Assembly (NCBI GenBank): GCA_958370325.1
Contig: CATXJW010000026.1
Location: 1-27,352 of the forward strand
Reading direction: 5' to 3'
DNA: 27,352 nt
DNA from: an uncultured Collinsella sp.
GTDB taxonomy: Bacteria > Actinomycetota > Coriobacteriia > Coriobacteriales > Coriobacteriaceae
Position numbers and translations under genes: made by a program. This document shows positions 1-10,103 of the stretch, piece after piece. Within the stretch, counting starts at the first letter, position 1. Each line of letters starts with the position of its first letter. A model generated the notes under the pieces. It made no database searches, had not been told where the DNA came from, and was given only the letters and a program-made list of their open reading frames with translations.

Positions 1-2100
<2,100 letters not shown>

Positions 2101-2251
2101 GGAACCGCACCTCGCGGCCCGCGGGACTGAGCGCTCATGCGCGCGGTCCGGGCACGAGGATGCCCCCGAGTCAGACCTTTCCTATGCGCCATGCGGCCCC
2201 CAGGGCACGTAGATGAGACCCAGGACACCGTAACGGTGGGCGCCGCCCACC
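2101..2251 (+). other. 23S-5S internal transcribed spacer
   Basis: This spacer has no tRNA gene and no protein gene. It is GC-rich and contains a perfect hairpin, GGTGGGC/GCCCACC at 2235-2241 and 2245-2251, directly before the 5S rRNA. The hairpin is likely part of the processing structure of the precursor transcript. The exact 23S 3' end and 5S 5' end are estimates from conserved structure. Confidence 0.7.
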
Positions 2252-2368
2252 GGTCAGCGGCCAGAGCATGGGGGGCACGCCCGGTCCCGTTCCGAACCCG
2301 GAAGCTAAGCCCCATCGCGCCGAGAGTACTGCGGGGTCAGCCCGTGGGAGGCCAGGGCGCCGCTGACC
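2252..2368 (+). rRNA. rrf: 5S ribosomal RNA
   Basis: The conserved 5S core CCGTTCCGAACCCGGAAGCTAAG lies in the middle, near 2285-2307. The terminal helix I closes perfectly: GGTCAGCGGC at 2252-2261 pairs with GCCGCTGACC at 2359-2368, giving a 117-nucleotide molecule, a typical length. It lies about 150 bases after the 23S gene in the usual 23S-5S order. Ends are set by helix I and could be off by a base or two. Confidence 0.95.
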
Positions 2369-2404
2369 GGTGGACGGCACCGAGCCGTCATCGAAACTGT
2401 AGAA

Positions 2405-2434
2405 GGGGGAGGCCTCGCGGCCTCCCCCTTTTTT
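2405..2434 (+). terminator. Intrinsic terminator of the rRNA operon
   Basis: A perfect 10-bp stem, GGGGGAGGCC (2405-2414) with GGCCTCCCCC (2419-2428), closes a TCGC tetraloop and is followed by six T residues (2429-2434). This is a textbook rho-independent terminator and the strongest one in the window. It marks the end of the rRNA operon, with no tRNA genes between 5S and the terminator. A smaller hairpin, GACGGC/GCCGTC at 2373-2389, lies between the 5S gene and the terminator. Confidence 0.93.
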
Positions 2435-2502
2435 GCGCTTTATAGAGAGCTGTAATACAAGAACTCGCCTTCTTTTAGCTTGTCTTACTGTTTGGCTGTA
2501 TT

Positions 2503-2533
2503 TTGAGTCCTTCTTTTGTATTTGCGCGATAAT
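2503..2533 (+). promoter_or_regulatory. Candidate promoter for coaE
   Basis: In the 127 bases between the rRNA terminator and coaE, the best sigma-70-like pair is TTGAGT (2503-2508) and GATAAT (2528-2533). The spacing is 19 bases, longer than ideal. The region is AT-rich compared with the flanking genes and a promoter is needed after the terminator. The exact hexamers are tentative. Confidence 0.4.
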
Positions 2534-2561
2534 AACTCCCATTGGCGTTAGGGAGGACTTG

Positions 2562-3203
2562 ATGTTTACCGTTTTTGTCTTGGGCAATATTGCTTCGGGT
2601 AAGTCGACTGCCTGCCGCTATCTCGAATCTCATGGCGCCATGCTTATCGATCTGGACGAGCTTGCCAAATCGCTGTATGTGCCAGGCTCCGATATCGTCA
2701 ATGCCCTCGCGGAAGAATTTGGCTGGGATATTTTGGACGAGGAGGGCGGCGTTCGCCGTAACATCCTCGCTTCTCGAGCTTTTGTTTCTCCTGATGCGGT
2801 CGCGAGGCTCAATAGCATTGTGCACCCCGTTCTCATTGAGCAGCTGTCACTGAGGATTCTTGATCCGGTTTGCTGCACGGTTTCGTCCCCCCGTTATCCC
2901 TTTGCGGTTGTCGAGGTTTCTGCCCCGACTGGTTTTGAGGATGCTTTTGGCCTGGCTGATGAAATTCTGGTTATCAGCGCTCCTTTAGCAGTTCGTCGCG
3001 GGCGTGCTATTCATCGTGGTATGGAGCCCTCTGATTTTGATGCGCGTTCTGCATGCCAACCTGATGAGGCTTCGCTTTGCAATCTCGCTACGACGGTAAT
3101 CGATAATGCGGCGGGCGACAACTCGCTCTTTGAACAACTGGATGCATGGCTTGTGCGCCATGGCTTCGGGGATGTAGTGGATAAGGAGGAGGCCGATGCC
3201 TAG
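2562..3203 (+). CDS. coaE: Dephospho-CoA kinase
   Basis: CoaE phosphorylates the 3'-hydroxyl of the ribose in dephospho-CoA with ATP, the last step of coenzyme A synthesis in the cytoplasm. The 213-residue protein opens with a strand and a Walker A loop, GNIASGKST at residues 8-16. The DLDELAK segment (30-36) follows, in the usual place for the substrate-site aspartate of this family. Length fits the family (about 200 residues). I chose the ATG at 2562 because GGGAGG lies just upstream (2551-2556) and the protein then starts as CoaE proteins do; the frame stays open further upstream without family similarity. Its last 8 bases overlap the start of the lytic transglycosylase gene, which suggests translational coupling. 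The middle of the protein is less conserved to my eye, but the assignment is secure. Confidence 0.9.
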   Translation: MFTVFVLGNIASGKSTACRYLESHGAMLIDLDELAKSLYVPGSDIVNALAEEFGWDILDEEGGVRRNILASRAFVSPDAVARLNSIVHPVLIEQLSLRILDPVCCTVSSPRYPFAVVEVSAPTGFEDAFGLADEILVISAPLAVRRGRAIHRGMEPSDFDARSACQPDEASLCNLATTVIDNAAGDNSLFEQLDAWLVRHGFGDVVDKEEADA

Positions 3204-3777
3204 GACACGTTTCTTTACGTGGTATCGCGTGGCGCCACTTGCCGTTGTGTTCGTCTTTGGCCTTATTTCGCTCGTCTACTCGTATGCTCCTGCTGTTTTC
3301 TTTAAGCCGCTGTATCCGATTGACTACGAGGCATATGTAAAGCAATCCAGTATTTCGCATAATCTGGATCCGTATCTGGTGTGCGCTGTCATTAAGTCTG
3401 AATCGAATTGGGATCCCAAGGCCGAATCGAATCAGGGTGCTCAGGGATTGATGCAGCTGATGCCCGTGACTGCTCAGGATATGATCGCCAAGGGCCTTGT
3501 CGACGGTGACGAGTATTCGGCCGACAACCTTAACGATCCGGCTACGAATATCGAGTTTGGCTGTGCGTATCTTTCGTATCTTCTAGCGTATTTTAACGGG
3601 TCGACTGACAGTGCCATTGCCGCCTATAACGCCGGTATGGGCAATGTCGACGGATGGGCGCAGCAGAACACGTCACTCCATAATGCGATTACCTTCCCTG
3701 AAACTCAGGCTTATCTGATTCGTGTCAATAATGCCTGGGTTCGCTATAAGACCCTCTATCCCGATCGGTTCGTATAG
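3196..3777 (+). CDS. Membrane-anchored lytic transglycosylase (SLT/GH23 domain)
   Basis: This 193-residue protein is predicted to cleave the MurNAc-GlcNAc bond of peptidoglycan with formation of 1,6-anhydro ends. Residues about 11-35 form one hydrophobic segment, a membrane anchor or uncleaved signal. The rest is an SLT domain. IKSESNWDP holds the expected catalytic glutamate, E69, and is followed by GAQGLMQLMP (81-90), a hallmark of the family. AYNAGMGNV around 143-151 is the second hallmark. The ATG at 3196 overlaps the end of coaE by 8 bases and is preceded by the GGAGGA of the coaE 3' end. The protein is small, without LysM or other wall-binding domains, like the short Slt-type enzymes of Gram-positive bacteria. 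Its specific role in wall turnover cannot be read from the sequence. Confidence 0.9.
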   Translation: MPRTRFFTWYRVAPLAVVFVFGLISLVYSYAPAVFFKPLYPIDYEAYVKQSSISHNLDPYLVCAVIKSESNWDPKAESNQGAQGLMQLMPVTAQDMIAKGLVDGDEYSADNLNDPATNIEFGCAYLSYLLAYFNGSTDSAIAAYNAGMGNVDGWAQQNTSLHNAITFPETQAYLIRVNNAWVRYKTLYPDRFV

Positions 3778-3797
3778 GACTATGCCTGCCGCCTGCG

Positions 3798-3803
3798 TAT
3801 ACT
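3798..3803 (+). promoter_or_regulatory. Possible -10 element upstream of uvrB
   Basis: TATACT lies about 25 bases before the uvrB start in the 51-base gap after the transglycosylase gene. No convincing -35 hexamer is seen at the right distance. I see no terminator in the gap either, so uvrB may also be read through from coaE. No LexA-like GAAC-N4-GTTC site is present here. Confidence 0.3.
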
Positions 3804-3828
3804 GCAGATATATGAGTTAGGAGTATCC

Positions 3829-6069
3829 ATGGCGGAATTTGAAGTTGAGCGTGTTGGAGGAGAGCTCAAACGTTTTGGCGTTGAGGGCTCTGAGGTGCCA
3901 TTTAAGGTTGTATCTCCTTATGAGCCTGCAGGTTCTCAGCCTAAGGCCATTGAGTCGCTTGTGCAGGGTGTGAGGGACGGAGATCGCTATCAGGTTTTGC
4001 TGGGCGTGACTGGTTCGGGCAAGACCTTCACGATGGCTAAGACTATTGAGGCCCTGGGGAAGCCGACGCTGGTCATGGCTCCCAATAAAACGCTCGCCGC
4101 TCAGCTTGCGAGCGAGCTCAAAGAGTTCTTTCCCAACAATGCTGTGGTCTACTTTGTCTCGTACTACGACTACTATCAGCCCGAGGCGTATGTGCCGCAA
4201 AGCGATACATATATCGAGAAAGACTCCTCGATTAACGAAGAGGTCGAGATGCTGCGCCATCAGGCGACCGCGTCACTGCTCTCTCGACGCGATGTGATCG
4301 TTGTCGCATCGGTCTCGTGTATCTATGGCATTGGCTCTCCTGAGGACTATGCGGGTCTGGCTCCAAACGTCGACAAGAAGGTGCCGCTCGAGCGCGATGA
4401 CTTTATCCATGCACTTATCGACATTCAATATGATCGCAATGACTATGACCTGGCACGCGGTACATTCCGCGTGCGCGGCGATGTTGTCGACGTGTATCCG
4501 CCTTATGCCGAGCATCCGTTGCGGTTTGAGTTCTTTGGCGACGAGGTCGAGCTGATTGCCGAGATCGATGAGGTCACCGGAGAGATGCTTCGTGAGTACG
4601 AGGCCATCCCCGTATGGCCGGCATCGCACTACGTGACCGAGAAGCCGAAGGTCAAGGCGGCTCTGAAATCGATCAGCGAAGAGTGCGAGAAGCGCGTGGC
4701 GGAGCTCAAGGCGACCGACAAGTTGCTCGAGGCGCAGCGTCTGCAGCAGCGCACCGATTATGATCTTGAGATGCTCGAGACGATGGGCTTTTGCAACGGC
4801 ATCGAGAACTACTCGCGTCATCTGGACGGTCGCAAGCCGGGTGAGCCGCCGTTTACCCTGATCGATTACTTTCCTAAGGACATGCTCTGTATCATCGACG
4901 AGAGCCATGTGACGGTGCCGCAGATCCGCGGCATGCATGAAGGCGACCGCTCGCGTAAGGTAACGCTGGTGGAACACGGTTTTCGCCTGCCCTCGGCACT
5001 CGATAATCGCCCGCTTCGTTTCGATGAGTTTGAGGCAAGGATACCCCAGTTTATCTATGTTTCGGCCACGCCGGGCGACTACGAGCTGCGGGTGAGCCAA
5101 AACGACGTGGAGCAGATTATTCGTCCGACCGGTCTGCTCGACCCCAAGATCGATGTGCGTCCGGTTCGTGGGCAGATTGACGATCTTGAGGACGAGATTC
5201 GCGAGCGCGTTGCCCGCAAGGAGCGCGTGCTGGTGACCACGCTCACCAAGCGCATGGCCGAGGACCTGACCGACCATCTGCTTGATGCCGGCATTAAGGT
5301 CAATTACATGCACTCCGATACAGCGACGATGGACCGTGTCGAGATCCTGCGAACGCTGCGCGAGGGCAAGATCGATGTTCTCGTTGGCATCAACCTGCTT
5401 CGCGAGGGCCTAGACCTTCCCGAGGTCTCACTGGTGGCAATTCTCGATGCCGATAAGGAAGGCTTCTTGCGCAACCGCCGTTCGCTGATTCAGACGATTG
5501 GCCGCGCGGCCCGTAACGCCGATGGCGAAGTCATCATGTATGCGGACGTTGTGACCGATTCGATGAAAGAGGCCATCGAGGAGACGCAGCGCCGTCGCGA
5601 GATTCAGATGGCATATAACGAAGAGCATGGCATTGTGCCCAAGACGGTGCGCAAGGCCATCAACGACATCTCAAGTTTTATTGCCGAGGCCGAAAAAACC
5701 GTGGGTTCCAAGGGGCGCTCGAAGGGCGATTCTCTTGGCCATGGCGCATTCTATACGCCCGATGAGTCGGGCGAGGGTGGCGTGCCGGAAACGGTGGCGT
5801 CCGAGCAGACACTTGCGGAGCAGTTGGAAGAACTGCCGCATGACGAGCTTGTGCGGATCGTCGAAACCATGGAAGAGGATATGCGTAACGCTTCTGCCGC
5901 CATGGACTTTGAGGAGGCGGCGCGCCTGCGCGATGCCGTCGTTCAGATTCGGGCGATGCTCGAGGGTGCGTCTGAGGACGAGACGATTGAGCGCTTACGT
6001 TCGCAGGCCCGCAAGGGTTCCACGTTCGCATCGGGCAGAAAACGCCAGGGTGCACGGTTTAAGAAATAG
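3829..6069 (+). CDS. uvrB: Excinuclease ABC subunit B
   Basis: UvrB is the damage-verifying helicase of nucleotide excision repair. It is loaded by UvrA and then recruits UvrC. The 746-residue protein has every family mark: Walker A GVTGSGKT (59-66), the aromatic beta-hairpin SYYDYYQPEAYVP (111-123) that probes the DNA strand, and the DESH box (357-360). The helicase C-terminal motifs follow (GINLLREGLDLPE and QTIGRAARN). A C-terminal UVR motif (EEAARLRDA, near 700-708) binds UvrC. It is about 70 residues longer than E. coli UvrB, mainly in the polar linker before the UVR motif and the basic tail. The ATG at 3829 follows TTAGGAG at good spacing. The gene ends with tandem stops, TAG TGA. uvrA and uvrC are also in this window, in separate transcription units. 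Confidence 0.98.
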   Translation: MAEFEVERVGGELKRFGVEGSEVPFKVVSPYEPAGSQPKAIESLVQGVRDGDRYQVLLGVTGSGKTFTMAKTIEALGKPTLVMAPNKTLAAQLASELKEFFPNNAVVYFVSYYDYYQPEAYVPQSDTYIEKDSSINEEVEMLRHQATASLLSRRDVIVVASVSCIYGIGSPEDYAGLAPNVDKKVPLERDDFIHALIDIQYDRNDYDLARGTFRVRGDVVDVYPPYAEHPLRFEFFGDEVELIAEIDEVTGEMLREYEAIPVWPASHYVTEKPKVKAALKSISEECEKRVAELKATDKLLEAQRLQQRTDYDLEMLETMGFCNGIENYSRHLDGRKPGEPPFTLIDYFPKDMLCIIDESHVTVPQIRGMHEGDRSRKVTLVEHGFRLPSALDNRPLRFDEFEARIPQFIYVSATPGDYELRVSQNDVEQIIRPTGLLDPKIDVRPVRGQIDDLEDEIRERVARKERVLVTTLTKRMAEDLTDHLLDAGIKVNYMHSDTATMDRVEILRTLREGKIDVLVGINLLREGLDLPEVSLVAILDADKEGFLRNRRSLIQTIGRAARNADGEVIMYADVVTDSMKEAIEETQRRREIQMAYNEEHGIVPKTVRKAINDISSFIAEAEKTVGSKGRSKGDSLGHGAFYTPDESGEGGVPETVASEQTLAEQLEELPHDELVRIVETMEEDMRNASAAMDFEEAARLRDAVVQIRAMLEGASEDETIERLRSQARKGSTFASGRKRQGARFKK

Positions 6070-6076
6070 TGAACAG

Positions 6077-6114
6077 GCCCCGAGTTCCCTGCGGAGCTCG
6101 GGGCATGCGTCTTT
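6077..6114 (+). terminator. Hairpin terminator after uvrB
   Basis: A 12-bp stem with one G-T pair, 6077-6088 with 6093-6104 (outer arms GCCCCGAG and CTCGGGGC), closes a four-base loop and is followed by a modest T-run (CTTTT, 6110-6114). It sits between the convergent ends of uvrB and the minus-strand flavoprotein gene, so it probably ends uvrB transcription. Read from the minus strand there is no T-tract. Confidence 0.7.
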
Positions 6115-6134
6115 TGCGCGCTGGAATTCGTGCG

Positions 6135-7775
6135 TTAGAGGTCTGCGATCAGGGCTTCGGCACAACGAATGCCGTCGGTGGCGGCGCTCATGATGCCGCC
6201 GGCATATCCAGCTCCCTCACCGCAAGGGTAGAGGCCCGGGGTCGACACGGCATGGCATGTTCGGTCTCGGGTGACGGTGACCGGTGAGCTCGAGCGAGTC
6301 TCCACGCCGGTAAGAACAGCATCGGAGCGGTCGTAGCCTCGTAGCTTTTTTCCGAGTAGGGGAAGTCCTAGGCGGAGCGACTCGACGATATGCTGCGGCA
6401 GGGCTTCGTCAATTGCCGTCCAGGTCACACCGAGCGGATAGGTGGGCTTTACCTTTCCGGGTGCCTTGCTGGCGCGCCCGGCGAGGAAATCTCCGACGAG
6501 CTGTGCCGGTGCGCTCCAGTTGGAACCGCCCAGGCGATAGGCGGCCGCCTCGCAGGCACGCTGGAGCTCGATGCCGGCGAGCGGGTCATCGTTGGGAAGG
6601 TCCTCGGGTGTGACGTTAACGAGCAGGGCGGCATTTGCGTTGCGTCCGTCGCGGGCATTGAGGCTGGCGCCGTTGACGCACAGGTGGCCCTGCTCGGAAG
6701 AGGCGGCGACAACCTGCCCGCCGGGGCACATGCAAAACGAGAACACGCTGCGGCCGTTGGGAAGATGGGCGACGAGCTTGTAAGGGGCTGCTCCGAGGGC
6801 AGGATGTCCTGCCGAGGCTCCATATTGGGCTCGGTCGATGTCGCGCTGCGGATGCTCGATGCGAACGCCCATGGCAAAGGTCTTTTGTGCGAGGGCCACG
6901 TTGTGGTCCTTAAGGAGCTTAAAAATATCGCGAGCAGAATGCCCGCAGGCGAGGATGAGGTGCTTTGTCTCGATTGGCTCGTAAGCGGCGTCTTGGGACG
7001 ATTGGACATCAATACCGGTGATGGCGCCAGACGCGTCGATGCGAATGTCGACGAGCTTCGTTCGATAACGGACGACACCTCCGAGCTGCTCGATGCGCTG
7101 GGATATAGCGGTGACAACCGTGGGAAGGATGTCGGAGCCAATGTGCGGCTTGGCATCCCACAGAATATCGCGGGGCGCACCCGCCTCGACGAAGGTTTCG
7201 AGGATAAGGCGATGGGCGGGATTTTTGGTTCCCGTATTGAGCTTGCCGTCCGAGAAAGTCCCCGCGCCGCCCAGGCCAAACTGGATATTGCTCTCGGGGT
7301 CGAGGATGCGCTCCTTTAGAAAGAGGTCGATCGCCCGCGAGCGGCGAAATGCCGGGTCGCCGCGCTCGATGAGCAAGGGCTTAAGACCTGCTTCGGCGAG
7401 CGTAAGCGCAGCGAAAAGGCCGGCGCATCCGGCGCCGACAACGACAGGGCGTTCTTGAGGTGCGTCGGAGGCGGGGGAGGGGAATGAAGGCTCATCGTCT
7501 TCTATCGCGCGTACGCGCGAGCGGTCACGCTCGGCAACGCTGTCGACCGCTTCTCGCTCGAGGTGGGGACTAGTCAGCTCAACATGAAAGCTCAGGATAA
7601 AATGGACGTCTCGTTTTTTGCGAGCGTCGATTGACTTGCGGTGGAGCTCGATGGACTTGATCTCGGAGTCCTTGCAACGTAGGACGCGCTTGGCGACTCG
7701 CTTGCCAACAATGAGACAGGCATTTTCATCGCCGGCTTCATCGAGCGACGCGTTGACTTGGGTGATTTCGATCAT
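6135..7775 (-). CDS. FAD-dependent oxidoreductase, COG2509 type
   Basis: The 546-residue protein belongs to the uncharacterised FAD-dependent dehydrogenase family COG2509. An N-terminal domain of about 105 residues contains the family segment ELHRKSIDARKKRDVHF. The Rossmann dinucleotide-binding loop GAGCAG then lies at residues 114-119 and is followed by a strand ending in ERG, as expected for FAD binding. A C-terminal FAD-contact motif, GEGAGYAGGIMSAATDG, begins near 519. The substrate is not known for this family and I do not guess one. I set the start at the ATG at 7775 because AAGGAGA lies six bases upstream on the minus strand; the frame is open further upstream, but that part covers the terminator of the previous gene. 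It lies downstream of a second, unrelated flavoprotein gene in the same orientation. Confidence 0.88.
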   Translation of the reverse strand: MIEITQVNASLDEAGDENACLIVGKRVAKRVLRCKDSEIKSIELHRKSIDARKKRDVHFILSFHVELTSPHLEREAVDSVAERDRSRVRAIEDDEPSFPSPASDAPQERPVVVGAGCAGLFAALTLAEAGLKPLLIERGDPAFRRSRAIDLFLKERILDPESNIQFGLGGAGTFSDGKLNTGTKNPAHRLILETFVEAGAPRDILWDAKPHIGSDILPTVVTAISQRIEQLGGVVRYRTKLVDIRIDASGAITGIDVQSSQDAAYEPIETKHLILACGHSARDIFKLLKDHNVALAQKTFAMGVRIEHPQRDIDRAQYGASAGHPALGAAPYKLVAHLPNGRSVFSFCMCPGGQVVAASSEQGHLCVNGASLNARDGRNANAALLVNVTPEDLPNDDPLAGIELQRACEAAAYRLGGSNWSAPAQLVGDFLAGRASKAPGKVKPTYPLGVTWTAIDEALPQHIVESLRLGLPLLGKKLRGYDRSDAVLTGVETRSSSPVTVTRDRTCHAVSTPGLYPCGEGAGYAGGIMSAATDGIRCAEALIADL

Positions 7776-7790
7776 CGAGGTCTCCTTAGA

Positions 7791-7825
7791 GGCAAGAAAG
7801 AGGCCGTCCGGTATCCCAGACGGCC
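7791..7825 (-). terminator. Intrinsic terminator after the COG2081 flavoprotein gene
   Basis: On the minus strand GGCCGTC (7825-7819) pairs with GACGGCC (7808-7802) around a ten-base loop and is followed by TCTTTCTT. This is a plausible intrinsic terminator for the gene ending at 7856. It separates that gene from the COG2509 gene, which begins only 16 bases past the T-rich tail. Some read-through is likely, since no clear promoter for the COG2509 gene fits in the remaining space. Confidence 0.65.
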
Positions 7826-7855
7826 CGAATGCGTTTTTGATTATAGACTGCGCGG

Positions 7856-9127
7856 CTACAGGCTGCTTGCAGCACGAATGCCCGAGATCCAGGCCCACGC
7901 AAGGTTAAAGCCTCCGCAATCGGCGTCGATGTCGAGCGCTTCACCGCAGACGTAAAGCGGGGCGTCGACAACGCTGCGCGCGCGTAGGCTGGGTGTTGAG
8001 ATGCTCTCGACAGATATGCCACCACGCGTGACCTGCGCTGAGCGCTCCTCGGCTGTTCCCTCGACGAGCAACTTAAAGTGTTTGAGGATCGAGACCAGGT
8101 GGATGACATCGTTGGAGCCTGGATGGCACTGCTCGAACGCTGTGCAGACGACGCGGGAGAGTTGCGGGGCGAGCATGCCGTCGAGCCAACGGGGATCGCG
8201 GGGCGAAAAGCCGCCGAGCAGCTCAACGCGCCGGTTGAGCATATCGAGCAACTCGTCTTTGGAGAGGTCGGGGAAAACGTCGAGTAGGATCGTATCGCCG
8301 TACTGGATACGACGAGAGAGGTTGAAGACAGCGACGCCCGAGATACCGAAGGTTCGAAACAGGACTTCACCGTCTTCGTGCCAGAGCTCATTATGATTGT
8401 GGGCGAGCGTCAAGCGGGCACGGACGCGCAGGCCATCCAGCGTCTTGAGTGCCGCCCGATCGCCAACGACCGTTGCCGATACGGGGCAGAGGATGGGGCG
8501 CAGCGAAGTGAGGGGGAGGCGAAACGTATCGGCGATACCGGTGGGGTTGCCGCCCGTAGCGATAATTACGGCATGTGCCTGCAGGGCCTCGTTCTTGCGA
8601 GGGACATCGGCGAGCGCTTTCCGAAGCGAGCGGAGCTCCGATTTTCGGTCATCGTGCTTTTTTGCCTTGAGCGCCCGCGCTGGACGGTCTATTTGGAGTG
8701 CCCAGCCTTCGGAAGCTTTGTGCGCCGAGGCAACGTTGGCTCCGCAGATTAAGGTGATACCTAGGCGGTCGCAAACGCTGAGAAGCGCGTCGCGCACCGA
8801 TTCGGCGCGAAGGGAGCGCGGGTACAGCCGGCCTTCCTCGGAGGTTGTCATGATACCCAGCGAGGAGAAGAACCCCATAAGCTCTTGTTCGGGCTGGGGG
8901 CCCATAACGGATTCGACGAATGCAGGGTGGTTATACCGCTGAGGATCAATCGATTCGTTGGAGAGGTTGCAGCGGCCGTTACCGGTCGCAAGGAGCTTGA
9001 GGCCGCAGGCGACATCGCGCTCAACGATGCAGACGCTTTTGCCAGCGCGTGCGGCCGTAATGGCGGCGGCGAGGCCTGAAGCCCCGCCGCCGATTACCAA
9101 GACGTCATAGAGGGCGCTCGCGTTCAC
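7856..9127 (-). CDS. NAD(P)/FAD-dependent oxidoreductase, COG2081 (HI0933/BaiN-like)
   Basis: This 423-residue flavoprotein has the FAD loop GGGASGLAAA near residues 13-22 and the family signature LKLLATGNGRCNLSN at 43-57. The closing motif GEALDIDADCGGFNLAWAW starts near 395. These features place it in the HI0933-like family, often annotated as aminoacetone oxidase family or BaiN/RdsA family. In Clostridium scindens a member (BaiN) was reported to reduce bile acid intermediates, but most members are widespread and of unknown function, so a bile acid role here is only a possibility. The start is a GTG at 9127 directly after the TAA of the Mrp gene, with GAGG about ten bases upstream inside the end of that gene. 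The zero spacing indicates translational coupling and co-transcription with the Mrp gene. Confidence 0.87.
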   Translation of the reverse strand: MNASALYDVLVIGGGASGLAAAITAARAGKSVCIVERDVACGLKLLATGNGRCNLSNESIDPQRYNHPAFVESVMGPQPEQELMGFFSSLGIMTTSEEGRLYPRSLRAESVRDALLSVCDRLGITLICGANVASAHKASEGWALQIDRPARALKAKKHDDRKSELRSLRKALADVPRKNEALQAHAVIIATGGNPTGIADTFRLPLTSLRPILCPVSATVVGDRAALKTLDGLRVRARLTLAHNHNELWHEDGEVLFRTFGISGVAVFNLSRRIQYGDTILLDVFPDLSKDELLDMLNRRVELLGGFSPRDPRWLDGMLAPQLSRVVCTAFEQCHPGSNDVIHLVSILKHFKLLVEGTAEERSAQVTRGGISVESISTPSLRARSVVDAPLYVCGEALDIDADCGGFNLAWAWISGIRAASSL

Positions 9128-9958
9128 TTAGGCCTCGTCGGTCTCGTGCGGGGTAATGGCCTCGACGGCAGAGACTGCCTTGGGCAACATGCCATCGGGC
9201 AGTGCGGTCTCGACCTCGCCCTTATCGCAGGCCTCGGCGAGTGCCGGATTAATGGGAAGCTTGCCCAAGATGTCGAGGTTATAGCGCTCTGCGACCTCGG
9301 GGAGCTTGCTCTTGCCAAAGACCTCGATCTTCTTGCCGCAGTCGGGGCACTCAATATAGCTCATGTTCTCGACAATGCCCAGAATGGGGACGTTCATCTT
9401 CTCGGCCATGTTGACCGCCTTGGCGACGATCATCGAGACCAGATCCTGCGGGCTCGTGACGATGACGATGCCGTCGACGGGCAGCGACTGGAAGACGGTG
9501 AGCGCGACGTCGCCTGTTCCCGGAGGCATGTCGACCAGCAGGTAGTCGATGGGGCCCCACGAGGTCTCGCTCCAGAACTGCCTAATGGCGCCTGCGATGA
9601 CCGGACCGCGCCAAAGGACGGGGTCGGTCTCGTTTTGGAGCAGCAGGTTGGAGCTCATGACCTTGACGCCGTGCTCGGAGATTTCGGGCAGCATAAGGTT
9701 GCCAAGGGCATGGACGTGGCGTCCACTCATACCGAACATCTTGGGGATAGAGGGACCGGTGATGTCGGCATCGAGGACGCCGACCTTGTGGCCGTGACGG
9801 GCAAGCTCGGTGGCGATGGCACCGGTGACAAATGACTTGCCGACACCGCCCTTGCCGGAAAGCACGGCGATGACGCGCTTGACCTCGGACAGCGTGTTCT
9901 CCTCAAATTGCGACGGCGACGTTTGTTCGCCGGCGGCCTGTGCGTGTTCGCAACCCAT
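9128..9958 (-). CDS. mrp: Mrp/ApbC-type iron-sulfur cluster carrier ATPase
   Basis: The 276-residue protein is a P-loop ATPase of the Mrp/ApbC/Nbp35 group, dimeric carriers that hold an iron-sulfur cluster and pass it to target apoproteins. The deviant Walker A GKGGVGKS is at 35-42. DADITGPS around 63-70 and DMPPGTGD around 143-150 are the switch and Walker B regions. The pair C204 and C207 in ECPDCGKK is the expected cluster-binding CxxC at the dimer interface. The N-terminal MIP18 domain of longer Mrp proteins is absent, and only a polar 25-residue tail with one cysteine (C3) precedes the ATPase domain. The ATG at 9958 is supported by AAGGAG at 9970-9965. The coupled downstream flavoprotein gene makes a functional link possible but unproven. 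Confidence 0.93.
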   Translation of the reverse strand: MGCEHAQAAGEQTSPSQFEENTLSEVKRVIAVLSGKGGVGKSFVTGAIATELARHGHKVGVLDADITGPSIPKMFGMSGRHVHALGNLMLPEISEHGVKVMSSNLLLQNETDPVLWRGPVIAGAIRQFWSETSWGPIDYLLVDMPPGTGDVALTVFQSLPVDGIVIVTSPQDLVSMIVAKAVNMAEKMNVPILGIVENMSYIECPDCGKKIEVFGKSKLPEVAERYNLDILGKLPINPALAEACDKGEVETALPDGMLPKAVSAVEAITPHETDEA

Positions 9959-10103
9959 GTATGACTCCTTTGTATATGCTGGGGCCGGGGCCCCGCGATG
10001 TGACACGAGCGTCATTGTACCCTCGTTTGCGAGCGGGAGTCATTTGCGATGCGTTTGGGCCGAGCGTGCTTGCAATACGATGGGCCCAAGCGAATGGGCG
10101 GGC
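9959..10103 (-). promoter_or_regulatory. Upstream region of mrp with candidate -10 and end of the preceding unit
   Basis: Between the LtaS-like gene and mrp, a minus-strand TACAAT (10019-10014) is a good -10 candidate about 55 bases before the mrp start. No clear -35 is seen. Between it and the start lies a GC-rich palindrome, GGGGCC-GG-GGCCCC (9981-9994), that would fold in the 5' leader. Further upstream, TTGGGCC (10055-10061) and GGCCCAA (10083-10089) form a hairpin with a long loop. That hairpin may be a weak terminator of the LtaS-like gene, as it lacks a T-tract. Confidence 0.4.

Noticed and set aside
2369..2561. tRNA gene after 5S rRNA
   Set aside because: No cloverleaf or T-arm GGTTCGAATCC-like motif is present; the region holds a small hairpin, the terminator and the coaE upstream sequence.
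6390..7319. Plus-strand open frame of 309 codons
   Set aside because: It is antisense to the COG2509 flavoprotein gene, whose FAD motifs on the minus strand are clear.
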